Shown piece after piece: positions 15,469 through 21,857 of a stretch of DNA of 29,793 bases. Made by a program: the position numbers and the translations under genes. Origin of the DNA: Bacillota bacterium (GTDB lineage: Bacteria > Bacillota > Clostridia > Christensenellales > Aristaeellaceae); contig JAEZTD010000093.1 of assembly GCA_023443705.1 (NCBI GenBank), positions 1 to 29,793 of the forward strand. The letters are read 5' to 3'. The notes under the pieces are model-generated. The model saw only the letters and a list, made by a program, of their open reading frames with translations, was not told where the DNA came from and did not search any database. Each line of letters opens with the position of its first letter. Within the stretch, counting starts at the first letter, position 1.

Positions 15469-17157
15469 GTGTTACTCGAGCTTTCGATCCGCTCCGTCGC
15501 GCTCATCGAGCGGCTGCGCATCGAATTTGAACCGGGGCTCAACGTGCTGACCGGCGAGACCGGCGCGGGCAAGTCGATCGTGGTCGACTGTGTCAACCTT
15601 GCGCTGGGTGCCCGGGCGGCGCGCGAAATGGTGCGCACCGGCGAGGACCGCGCGGTCGTCCAGGCGCTGTTTGAAATGCCGGACGGCGCAAAGGAGCTTC
15701 TGGACGAGATGGGCGTCGAGTCCGACGAAGGGCTGATCGCGCTCACGCGCGAAGTCTCCGCCTCCGGTCGGTCGGTTTCCCGGATCAACGGCCAGGTGGT
15801 GCCCATGTCCCAGCTTCGGCAGGTGACGGCGCTGCTCATGGACGTGCACGGCCAGCACGAACATCAGGCGCTCCTGAACCCCTCGCTGCACCGGGACTTT
15901 CTGGACGAGGGCGGCGACGAGGCGCACCGGGCGCTGATGGTCGACGTGGCGCAGAAGTACGCGAGGTACAGGGCGCTCGAGCGCGAGGCGCAGCAGCTGA
16001 AGCTGGACGAGCGGGAGCGCGTGCGCAGCGTGGAGATGCTTTCGCGCCAGATTGAAGAGATCAAGGCGGTAAAGCCCAAGCTCGGCGAGGACGAAAAGCT
16101 GGAGAAGAAGCTCGCGTTCTATGAGCACGGCGAAAAAATCGCCCAGGCGGTGGGTTCGGCCTACGCCTACGTCTACCGGGGCGAGGGGCGCGCGCTGGCC
16201 GCGCAGGACGCGCTCTCCCGTGCCGCGAACGAGATGGCGGCGATCGCGCCGCTGGATCCCCGGTTTGAGGCGCTCCGCGCCCGGCTGGAGGAACTGTTCT
16301 ACGCCGCGCAGGATGCGGGCGCGGAGCTCCAGCGCATACAGGACGCGCTGGACTACGACCCCGCCGCAGCCGAGCGCGCCGCCGATCGGGTGATGGAGCT
16401 CAAGCGGCTCAAACGCCTGTATGGCCCCGAACTTTCAGACGTGCTGCGCTTCTACGAGCAGGCGAAGACGAGCCTCTCGCAGCTTGCCGAAAACGACGCG
16501 CTCCGCGCAGAAGCCGAAAAAAAGCGGGATGAGGCGAAAGCGCTTCTGGACGGGTCCTGTGCAAATCTGACGGAAAGCCGCCGCAAGCTTGCTTCTGCGC
16601 TCTCCGCTCGGCTGGTGGAGCAGCTCAAGGACCTCGGTATGGGTTTGACGCGCTTTGAAGTGGAGATACTGCCGGGTGCGCCCACCGCACGAGGCGCGGA
16701 CGAGGTGCAGTTTTTGATCTCACCCAACCCCGGCGAGCCGGTAAAGCCGCTGTCCGCCATCGCGTCGGGCGGCGAGCTTTCGCGCATCATGATGGCGTTT
16801 AAGGCCATCGAGGCCGACGCGGGCGGTGTGCCGTCCATGATCTTTGACGAGGTGGATACCGGCGTTTCCGGCCGCATGGCGCAGGCCGTGGGTGAAAAGA
16901 TGGCCGCCATTGCCGAGAAGCGTCAGGTCATCTGTGTCACCCATCTGCCGCAGATCGCGGCGCTGGCCGGGGCCCATTATCTGGTGGAAAAAACCGTGGC
17001 CGGCGAGCGCACCGGCTCCAGCGTCCGAAAGCTCGACAGGGCCGGGCGCATCGAGGAGTTGGCCAGGCTGGTCGGCGGAGCGGGCGACCCGGAGAGCGGA
17101 CGCAGGCACGCGGCCAACATGCTCGACGCCGCCCAGTCCCTCGTCCGCAGGCGCTGA
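15469..17157 (+). CDS. recN: DNA repair protein RecN
   Basis: RecN is an SMC-like ATPase acting in double-strand break repair. The 562-residue product has Walker A GETGAGKS (29-36), a long central coiled-coil region rich in Glu, Arg and Ala, the ABC signature SGGELSRIMMAFK and Walker B MIFDEVDTGVSG, then CVTHLPQIAAL. The length is normal. GTG 15469 is preceded by an AGGAGG ribosome binding site overlapping the argR stop. It is the last gene of the long housekeeping cluster; I see no clear terminator after it. Confidence 0.96.
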   Translation: MLLELSIRSVALIERLRIEFEPGLNVLTGETGAGKSIVVDCVNLALGARAAREMVRTGEDRAVVQALFEMPDGAKELLDEMGVESDEGLIALTREVSASGRSVSRINGQVVPMSQLRQVTALLMDVHGQHEHQALLNPSLHRDFLDEGGDEAHRALMVDVAQKYARYRALEREAQQLKLDERERVRSVEMLSRQIEEIKAVKPKLGEDEKLEKKLAFYEHGEKIAQAVGSAYAYVYRGEGRALAAQDALSRAANEMAAIAPLDPRFEALRARLEELFYAAQDAGAELQRIQDALDYDPAAAERAADRVMELKRLKRLYGPELSDVLRFYEQAKTSLSQLAENDALRAEAEKKRDEAKALLDGSCANLTESRRKLASALSARLVEQLKDLGMGLTRFEVEILPGAPTARGADEVQFLISPNPGEPVKPLSAIASGGELSRIMMAFKAIEADAGGVPSMIFDEVDTGVSGRMAQAVGEKMAAIAEKRQVICVTHLPQIAALAGAHYLVEKTVAGERTGSSVRKLDRAGRIEELARLVGGAGDPESGRRHAANMLDAAQSLVRRR

Positions 17158-17196
17158 CCCCACATCAACCACATCAAAGAGGGGAGTCCCGACTAA

Positions 17197-17847
17197 ATGG
17201 CTTACGGCAGGTTCTTCACCAGGCTGAGGTTCTTGAGCCGTATTTTCTTTCGGGGCTACCAGTCGCCGCCGCCGGAGGCGCTGCCCGCGCCGGCGGTCTA
17301 TGTTTGTCGCCACAAGAACCTCCGAGGCCCGATTGATACGCTGCTCTGGCTGAGCGCACCGGTTCACCCTTGGGTGTTCAGCGTTTTCTGCGAGCGCGAA
17401 ACCTGCTACCACCAGTACGCGGACTTCACGCTTACCCGCCGCGCCGGGTGGCCGAAGCCCTTCGCGCGGCCGGTGGCGCGAATCCTCTCCTGGGTGGTGC
17501 CGGGGCTCTGCGGCTCGATGGGCGCCATCCCGGTCTACCGCTCCACCGCCCGAGTGGTCACCACCTTTCGGAAGACGCTGGACGCGCTCAAGGCCGGCGG
17601 CCGGGTCATCATCTACCCGGATGTAGACTACGCCGACGCATCCGAAGCGATGGGCGCGCTGTACGAGGGGTATCTCATGCTGGGAACGCTCTACCACCGC
17701 GCGACCGGGCAGAACCTTCTGTTCATTCCGCTGCGCACCGAAAAGCGGCGGATCATCGCCGGAACGGCCGTTGCGTTTGACGGAGAGAAGCCCCGCGCCG
17801 AGGAAACCGAACGGGTGGCGAGGGCGATCAGAGAGGCGCTGGCATAA
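17197..17847 (+). CDS. PlsC-like lysophospholipid/glycerol acyltransferase
   Basis: The 216-residue product looks like the PlsC fold. An early HKNLRGPID element (H39 to D47) resembles the acyltransferase catalytic His-Asp box, although the usual spacing is Hx4D. A later ALKAGGRVIIYPDVDYAD occupies the place of the FPEG motif, and MGAIPVYR precedes it as in PlsC. Both key boxes deviate, so the donor and acceptor, and even activity, are uncertain. AGGGGAG lies upstream of ATG 17197. It stands between recN and spoIIP with its own spacing and no strong terminator on either side. Confidence 0.6.
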   Translation: MAYGRFFTRLRFLSRIFFRGYQSPPPEALPAPAVYVCRHKNLRGPIDTLLWLSAPVHPWVFSVFCERETCYHQYADFTLTRRAGWPKPFARPVARILSWVVPGLCGSMGAIPVYRSTARVVTTFRKTLDALKAGGRVIIYPDVDYADASEAMGALYEGYLMLGTLYHRATGQNLLFIPLRTEKRRIIAGTAVAFDGEKPRAEETERVARAIREALA

Positions 17848-18202
17848 CCGGCGACGGAATCTGCTTCGCATCTTCCGCCGCGGTGCATGAAAGCTGTTTT
17901 GGAGCTTGCATGCAGGGAAACGGCGCAAGCGTTGTTCGCTGCGCTCACGGTCAGGCTTGCGCGCGACAAGGTAGCGGCCTGCGACCGCTCATGTCGCTCT
18001 CCGGCGGCTTTTATCCGCAGAAATCCGCAATGCGGCTTTCTGTGCGTGGGGCCGCGGCCCCGAACCCCGGGAAACAGGAAACGGGTTGACTGCGCGAGAC
18101 AAGCTGCGATCCCAAGGACGGAGAAACGGGAAGATGCCCGCGCGCTCGTCCGTCATACCCCCTCTTCGGGCGGAATAGGATGTATCACCCGAATGGGAAG
18201 GG
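17848..18202. other. 355 bp intergenic region with several hairpins
   Basis: No convincing gene is present. I see an inverted repeat CGCAAGC...GCTTGCG, and a hairpin at 18018-18042 (CAGAAA-T-CCGC, loop AAT, GCGG-C-TTTCTG) extended by flanking CGC/GCG. A perfect 14 bp palindrome GGGGCCGCGGCCCC lies at 18048-18061, and a stem runs over the spoIIP start (listed separately). There is no recognisable sigma-A promoter. spoIIP is expected to use a sporulation sigma factor, but no match is good enough to call. Confidence 0.6.
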
Positions 18203-18209
18203 GTGATGC
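18182..18209 (+). promoter_or_regulatory. Hairpin enclosing the spoIIP start region
   Basis: GTATCACCC (18182-18190) pairs with GGGTGATGC (18201-18209) over nine positions with one T-G wobble. The 10 nt loop holds the purine-rich GGGAAG part of the ribosome binding site. GTG 18203 and ATG 18206 both lie in the 3' arm. It could limit spoIIP translation. Confidence 0.5.
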
Positions 18210-19129
18210 GATTGATACGCCTGAAGGTCGTACGGGCTTCCAGCCTGCTGCTGGGCATCGCGCTGACGCTCTTGGCGGTGGTGCTGGCCGTGATCCTGGT
18301 CAGCGAGGTGCTCGCGCCCGATGTTGCGGAGGGCGCACCCGCCGCCACTCTAGCGCCTACCGAAGCGGCACAAGCGAATTCGTCCGGGGCGGTGGCGGCG
18401 TTTGCCGCCGCCGCCCCGTCGCAAGTGGACGTGGTTTTCGGAGACCGGATGCTGGTCGAGGTCACAAAGGTTCAAATAAAGCCCACCGCCGCGCCGAAAC
18501 TCCGGGGCAGCGTATTGATCTACCACACCCACACCAACGAAGCCTACCGGCAAACCACCGCCGATCCCTATCGCGAGACCGACGCGTGGCGCACCGACGA
18601 CCAGTCCCATTCGGTGGTGCGGGTGGGGGAGGCGCTTACCGATCTTCTGACCGCTCGGGGCTTTCAGGTGAAACACGACGTGACCGACCACGAACCGCCG
18701 GAGCTTGGGACAGCCTACGAGCGGTCACTCAAGACCATCGAGGGCTACCCGGAAGCATTCGACCTCTACATCGACCTCCACCGGGACGCCTACACCCCGG
18801 CGGTCTACAAGACGGTCGCGGTTGCGGCCGGAGGCGCGGACGTGGCGCAGCTGATGTTCCTTGTGGGCAACGGCAAGGGCTTTGACGACGACCCCGCTTA
18901 TTTCCCCAGAAACCTCACCTATGCGCGAAAGCTGACGGAGAGGCTCAACCAGCGTGCGCCGGGCATCTGCCAGGAGGTGCTGGTCAAAAACGGCCGCTAC
19001 AACCAGCACGTCGGGCTTTCCATCCTGGTCGAGGCCGGGCATAACAAGAACACGCTGATGGAAGCCGTCGCGTCCATGCCGTTTCTGGCCGACGTGATCG
19101 CCGAAACATTTGCCGAGAGGAACGGATGA
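18203..19129 (+). CDS. spoIIP: Stage II sporulation protein P (engulfment peptidoglycan hydrolase)
   Basis: SpoIIP is the amidase/endopeptidase of the SpoIID-M-P engulfment machine on the mother-cell side. The 308-residue product has an N-terminal membrane helix (about 14-34), an Ala/Pro-rich linker and the catalytic domain. That domain carries LIYHTHTNEAY (H108, H110, E113), DLYIDLHRDAY, FLVGNGKG and GRYNQHVG with a late Glu in LVEAGHNKN. It is shorter than Bacillus SpoIIP, mainly in the linker. The start is uncertain: GTG 18203, ATG 18206 or TTG 18212; only the last is well spaced from GGGAAGGGG (18195-18203). Confidence 0.9.
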   Translation: MMRLIRLKVVRASSLLLGIALTLLAVVLAVILVSEVLAPDVAEGAPAATLAPTEAAQANSSGAVAAFAAAAPSQVDVVFGDRMLVEVTKVQIKPTAAPKLRGSVLIYHTHTNEAYRQTTADPYRETDAWRTDDQSHSVVRVGEALTDLLTARGFQVKHDVTDHEPPELGTAYERSLKTIEGYPEAFDLYIDLHRDAYTPAVYKTVAVAAGGADVAQLMFLVGNGKGFDDDPAYFPRNLTYARKLTERLNQRAPGICQEVLVKNGRYNQHVGLSILVEAGHNKNTLMEAVASMPFLADVIAETFAERNG

Positions 19130-19132
19130 AAC

Positions 19133-19603
19133 GTGAAAAAGACCAACGCGATGCGCCTTCTGGACGGCGCAAAGATCCGCTACGAGGTGCGCGAGTATTC
19201 GTTTGATCTGGAGGACCTGAGCGGCGTCCACGCCGCAAAGGCGCTGGGGATAGACCCGGATCACGTTTACAAGACCCTTGTGACCGTCGGGGACAAAACC
19301 GGCCCGGCGGTCTTTGTGATTCCCGTCGCGCGGGCGCTCGATCTGAAGCGCGCCGCCGCCGCCAGCGGCAACAAGCGCGTGGAGATGCTGCCGCTGAAGG
19401 ACCTGACGGCCGTCACCGGCTACCTTCGCGGCGGCTGTTCGCCGATCGGCATGAAAAAGAAGTTTCCAACATTTGTGGATAAACGGGCAGAGTTTCTTGA
19501 AGTGGTATCCGTCAGCGCAGGGCTTCGGGGCGTGCAGGTGCTGCTGACCCCGGCCGCGCTTCTGTCATATCTCGGCGGCGCTTACGCCGATCTTGCCGAC
19601 TGA
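19133..19603 (+). CDS. ybaK: YbaK/EbsC family Cys-tRNA(Pro) deacylase
   Basis: YbaK hydrolyses Cys-tRNA(Pro), a mischarging product of prolyl-tRNA synthetase. The 156-residue product has the family features VYKTLVT, FVIPVARALDLK, GYLRGGCSPIGMKKK and a C-terminal SAGLRGVQVLLTP. GTG 19133 starts 3 nt after the spoIIP stop, with GAGAGGA about 12 nt upstream. Its neighbour is proS, whose errors it would correct; this functional link supports the call. Other members of the fold deacylate Ala-tRNA, so substrate is inferred from subfamily features and context. Confidence 0.88.
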   Translation: MKKTNAMRLLDGAKIRYEVREYSFDLEDLSGVHAAKALGIDPDHVYKTLVTVGDKTGPAVFVIPVARALDLKRAAAASGNKRVEMLPLKDLTAVTGYLRGGCSPIGMKKKFPTFVDKRAEFLEVVSVSAGLRGVQVLLTPAALLSYLGGAYADLAD

Positions 19604-19645
19604 TCGGCCTTTCGGGCGGTTTCGGCGCACATAATAAAACTTCAC

Positions 19646-19674
19646 TTGCATTTTTTCGTGCGGGTGCCTATAAT
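19646..19674 (+). promoter_or_regulatory. Sigma-A promoter for proS
   Basis: TTGCAT (19646-19651), a 17 bp spacer and TATAAT (19669-19674) in an AT-rich patch after ybaK. A possible weak hairpin GCCGA-CTGA-TCGGC at the ybaK end has no proper T run, so I do not call it a terminator. Confidence 0.7.
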
Positions 19675-19701
19675 TTCTTCATGTGCTAAGGGGGATTAAT
19701 A

Positions 19702-21150
19702 ATGGGCAAGAAGGACAAGCAGCAGGAATTCGTCGCGCACCTGACGCCGCGCGAGGAGGACTTTTCCCAGTGGTATACCGACGTCATTCTGAAAACCGAT
19801 CTGGTTGATTACGCGCCCGTTCGCGGCTGCATGGTGGTCAAACCCTACGGCTACGGCATCTGGGAGCTGATCCAGGAGGAGATGGACAGGCGGTTTAAGG
19901 AATCCGGCCACAAGAACGTCTATTTCCCGATGCTGATCCCGGAGAGCCTGCTTCGCAAGGAAGCCGAGCATGTGGAGGGCTTCGCGCCGGAGGTTGCGTG
20001 GGTCACCCAGGGCGGCTCGGAGGTGCTTCAGGAGAAGCTGGTCATCCGGCCCACGTCGGAGACGCTCTTCTGCGCCATGTACGCAAAGTGGGTGCAGTCC
20101 TGGCGAGACCTTCCGATGAAGTACAACCAGTGGTGCTCGGTGCTCCGCTGGGAGAAGAGCACCCGTCCATTCCTGCGCACCAGCGAATTTTTGTGGCAGG
20201 AGGGTCATACCATCCACGAAACCGCCGAGGAAGCCCAGGAAGAGACCCTGCAGATGCTTGAAATTTACCGCGAATGCGCCGAAAACGTGCTGGCACTGCC
20301 CACCTTCGTGGGGCAGAAGTCCGACAAGGAGAAATTCGCCGGCGCCCGCGCCACCTATTCGATGGAAGCTATGATGCAGGACGGCAAGGCGCTGCAGGCG
20401 GGCACCTCCCACAATTTCGGCACCAACTTTGCCGAGGCGTTCCAGATCCAGTTCCTGAGCCGCGAAGGCAAGCTGGAATACGTGCACGAGACCAGCTGGG
20501 GTGTTTCCACCCGGCTGATCGGCGCCATCGTCATGACCCACGGCGACGAGCGCGGTCTCCGGCTCCCACCCCGCGTCGCGCCGATTCAGGTGGTCATCCT
20601 GCCTATCGCCCAGCACAAGGAGGGCGTTCTTGACAGGGCCCGCGCGCTGGCGGCGGAATTGAAAGCGGCCGGCATCCGCGTGGAGCTGGACGACCGGGAC
20701 ACCTACTCCGCGGGCTGGAAGTTCAACGAATGGGAAATGAAGGGCGTGCCGGTGCGCCTCGAGCTGGGGCCGCGGGACATCGAAAACGGCGTCGCCACGT
20801 TCATGCGCCGCGATACGCTGGAAAAGGGCACGCTGCCGCTTGACGGCATCGCAGACGCGCTGAAGGCGCTCCTTAACGATATTCACCTGACCCTCTACCG
20901 CCAGGCGGATGAGTTCCGCAAGGCGCGCACCCACACCGCCGTCACGCTGGACGAGTTGGTGCAGGGTGTGCAGGACGGCTTTGTCAAGGCGTCCTGGTGC
21001 GGCGAGCGCGAATGCGAGGACAAGATTAAGGAACTGACCAACGCCACCTCCCGCAACATGCCCTTTGACCAGAGCGGCATGCCGTCTGAGACCTGCGTCT
21101 GCTGCGGAAAGCCCGCGAAGAAGCTGATGTATTTCGCGAAGGCGTATTAA
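19702..21150 (+). CDS. proS: Prolyl-tRNA synthetase, archaeal/eukaryotic type
   Basis: ProRS charges tRNA(Pro). At 482 residues with no insertion editing domain it is the short archaeal/eukaryal-type enzyme found in some Firmicutes. Class II motifs are visible: VIRPTSETLFCAMYAKW, motif 2 in LRWEKSTRPFLRTSEF, GTSHNFGTNFAEAFQI, and motif 3 in MTHGDERGLRLPPRVAP. The anticodon-binding domain follows, with a C-terminal zinc-type CVCCGKPAKKLMYFAKAY. The lack of the cis-editing domain fits with the ybaK gene immediately upstream. GGGGG upstream of ATG 19702 is the likely ribosome binding site. Confidence 0.96.
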   Translation: MGKKDKQQEFVAHLTPREEDFSQWYTDVILKTDLVDYAPVRGCMVVKPYGYGIWELIQEEMDRRFKESGHKNVYFPMLIPESLLRKEAEHVEGFAPEVAWVTQGGSEVLQEKLVIRPTSETLFCAMYAKWVQSWRDLPMKYNQWCSVLRWEKSTRPFLRTSEFLWQEGHTIHETAEEAQEETLQMLEIYRECAENVLALPTFVGQKSDKEKFAGARATYSMEAMMQDGKALQAGTSHNFGTNFAEAFQIQFLSREGKLEYVHETSWGVSTRLIGAIVMTHGDERGLRLPPRVAPIQVVILPIAQHKEGVLDRARALAAELKAAGIRVELDDRDTYSAGWKFNEWEMKGVPVRLELGPRDIENGVATFMRRDTLEKGTLPLDGIADALKALLNDIHLTLYRQADEFRKARTHTAVTLDELVQGVQDGFVKASWCGERECEDKIKELTNATSRNMPFDQSGMPSETCVCCGKPAKKLMYFAKAY

Positions 21151-21215
21151 TACCACGCGCTGCGCTCCTCTGAAATCCTCCGGTATTTCAGGGTGCCTCG
21201 CTGGCAAAGGGATTG

Positions 21216-21250
21216 TTTGCTCCACCAGTATGCTTGACTGGTGGAGCAAA
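21216..21250. terminator. Strong stem-loop after proS, possible terminator
   Basis: A perfect 14 bp stem with the 7 nt loop ATGCTTG; the arms begin with TTTG and end with CAAA. The downstream sequence TGTATTTTGC is only moderately T-rich, so efficiency as an intrinsic terminator is uncertain. The stem is the longest perfect one in the window. Confidence 0.45.
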
Positions 21251-21412
21251 TGTATTTTGCGGCGCAGGCCGCCGAAAGCGATTGGAGTTCTTCGGGCTGA
21301 TTGAACGCCGGAAGCGATGGAGCCTTGCCGGGCCTGACTTTTGCGGATGCTGCGCAGCGTACAGCGGACCTGACATCGCACCGAAGCGTACTAATCCCGC
21401 ATCCAGGTTCAT

Positions 21413-21440
21413 ATAACTCCCCTACGATTGAGGGGGTTAT
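21413..21440 (+). promoter_or_regulatory. Hairpin sequestering the ribosome binding site of the SleB-like gene
   Basis: ATAAC (21413-21417), a bulged T, and CCCCT (21419-21423) pair with AGGGG (21431-21435) and GTTAT (21436-21440): ten pairs with a 7 nt loop. The AGGGGG ribosome binding site is wholly inside the 3' arm. GTG 21444 follows 3 nt after the stem. Confidence 0.6.
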
Positions 21441-21443
21441 TCC

Positions 21444-21806
21444 GTGAAAAAGTACCCGTTCTTTCTTATTGTGATGCTGGCGCTGTGCTGGCTGCCCCAC
21501 CTAAACGCGTTCGAGGCGGAGGACAGGATGCTCTTGGCGCGCACAATCTCCGCGATGGCCGAAACGGAGCCGGAGGAGGTTGCGCGAATGATCGGCGAGG
21601 TGGCGCTGAATCGGCTGAACGATCCGCGCTTTCCCAAGGCGCTCGATGCGGTGCTTGGCGATGCGCGGCAGTTTTGGCGGGGCGCGACCGCGTCTGAGCG
21701 GTCGATGCGGCTGGCGGAGCGCATTCTGAAAGGAGAGCGGCTGCTGGCCCCGGACATTCTGTACTTTGAAAAGCGCGAGGGTGGCTACGCGTTTTACGCC
21801 GGTTGA
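21444..21806 (+). CDS. Short exported protein related to SleB-type cell wall hydrolases
   Basis: The 120-residue product begins with a signal peptide (MKKYPFFLIVMLALCWLPHLNA). The mature part resembles the Hydrolase_2/SleB domain of spore cortex-lytic enzymes: LLARTISAMAETEPEEVARM, GEVALNRLNDPRFPKALDAVL, an FWRG segment, ERSMRLAERILKG and a final LAPDILYF. There is no peptidoglycan-binding N-domain. By eye alignment, the position of the family's conserved catalytic Glu (YAEA region) reads M, with a Glu two residues later, so activity is uncertain. GTG 21444 has AGGGGG (21431-21436) 7 nt upstream, inside a hairpin. Sporulation expression is inference. Confidence 0.6.
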   Translation: MKKYPFFLIVMLALCWLPHLNAFEAEDRMLLARTISAMAETEPEEVARMIGEVALNRLNDPRFPKALDAVLGDARQFWRGATASERSMRLAERILKGERLLAPDILYFEKREGGYAFYAG

Positions 21807-21821
21807 CATGCGTGGTATAAT
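21793..21821 (+). promoter_or_regulatory. Sigma-A promoter for murJ
   Basis: TTTACG (21793-21798), a 17 bp spacer and TATAAT (21816-21821) with an extended TGG just before the -10. The -35 lies within the end of the upstream gene. A perfect TTGACA at 21803-21808 could alternatively pair with TAGGAT (21825-21830) at 16 bp. Confidence 0.65.
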
Positions 21822-21857
21822 AGATAGGATTATTACCTGAACGAAGAGGGTGTCACA

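Larger units (their letters stand above)
21151..21443. other. Intergenic region with strong stem-loops after proS
   Basis: No gene is seen. A hairpin CTGAAAT (21170-21176)/ATTTCAG (21185-21191) lies just after the proS stop. A perfect 14 bp stem TTTGCTCCACCAGT (21216-21229)/ACTGGTGGAGCAAA (21237-21250) follows with a 7 nt loop. It is terminator-like but lacks an immediate T run. Then comes about 150 bp without clear signals, and the ribosome-binding-site hairpin listed separately. The first hairpin resembles one near 29550-29586 on the other strand. Confidence 0.65.

Noticed and set aside
17161..17177. Direct repeat CACATCAA twice between recN and the PlsC-like gene
   Set aside because: Two short copies with 1 nt between are not a CRISPR or meaningful array.
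17887..18885. 332-codon plus-strand frame starting in the intergenic region before spoIIP
   Set aside because: Two thirds overlap spoIIP in another frame and the composition is Arg/Gly-rich shadow-like; the intergenic part shows no domain.
19696..21381. 561-codon open frame on the minus strand across proS
   Set aside because: It is a shadow of a strongly conserved proS; there is no family resemblance and no ribosome binding site of note.
21803..21821. Perfect TTGACA next to TATAAT before murJ
   Set aside because: The spacing is only 7 bp, so they cannot be one promoter; I used TTTACG with TATAAT instead and noted TTGACA with TAGGAT as an alternative.
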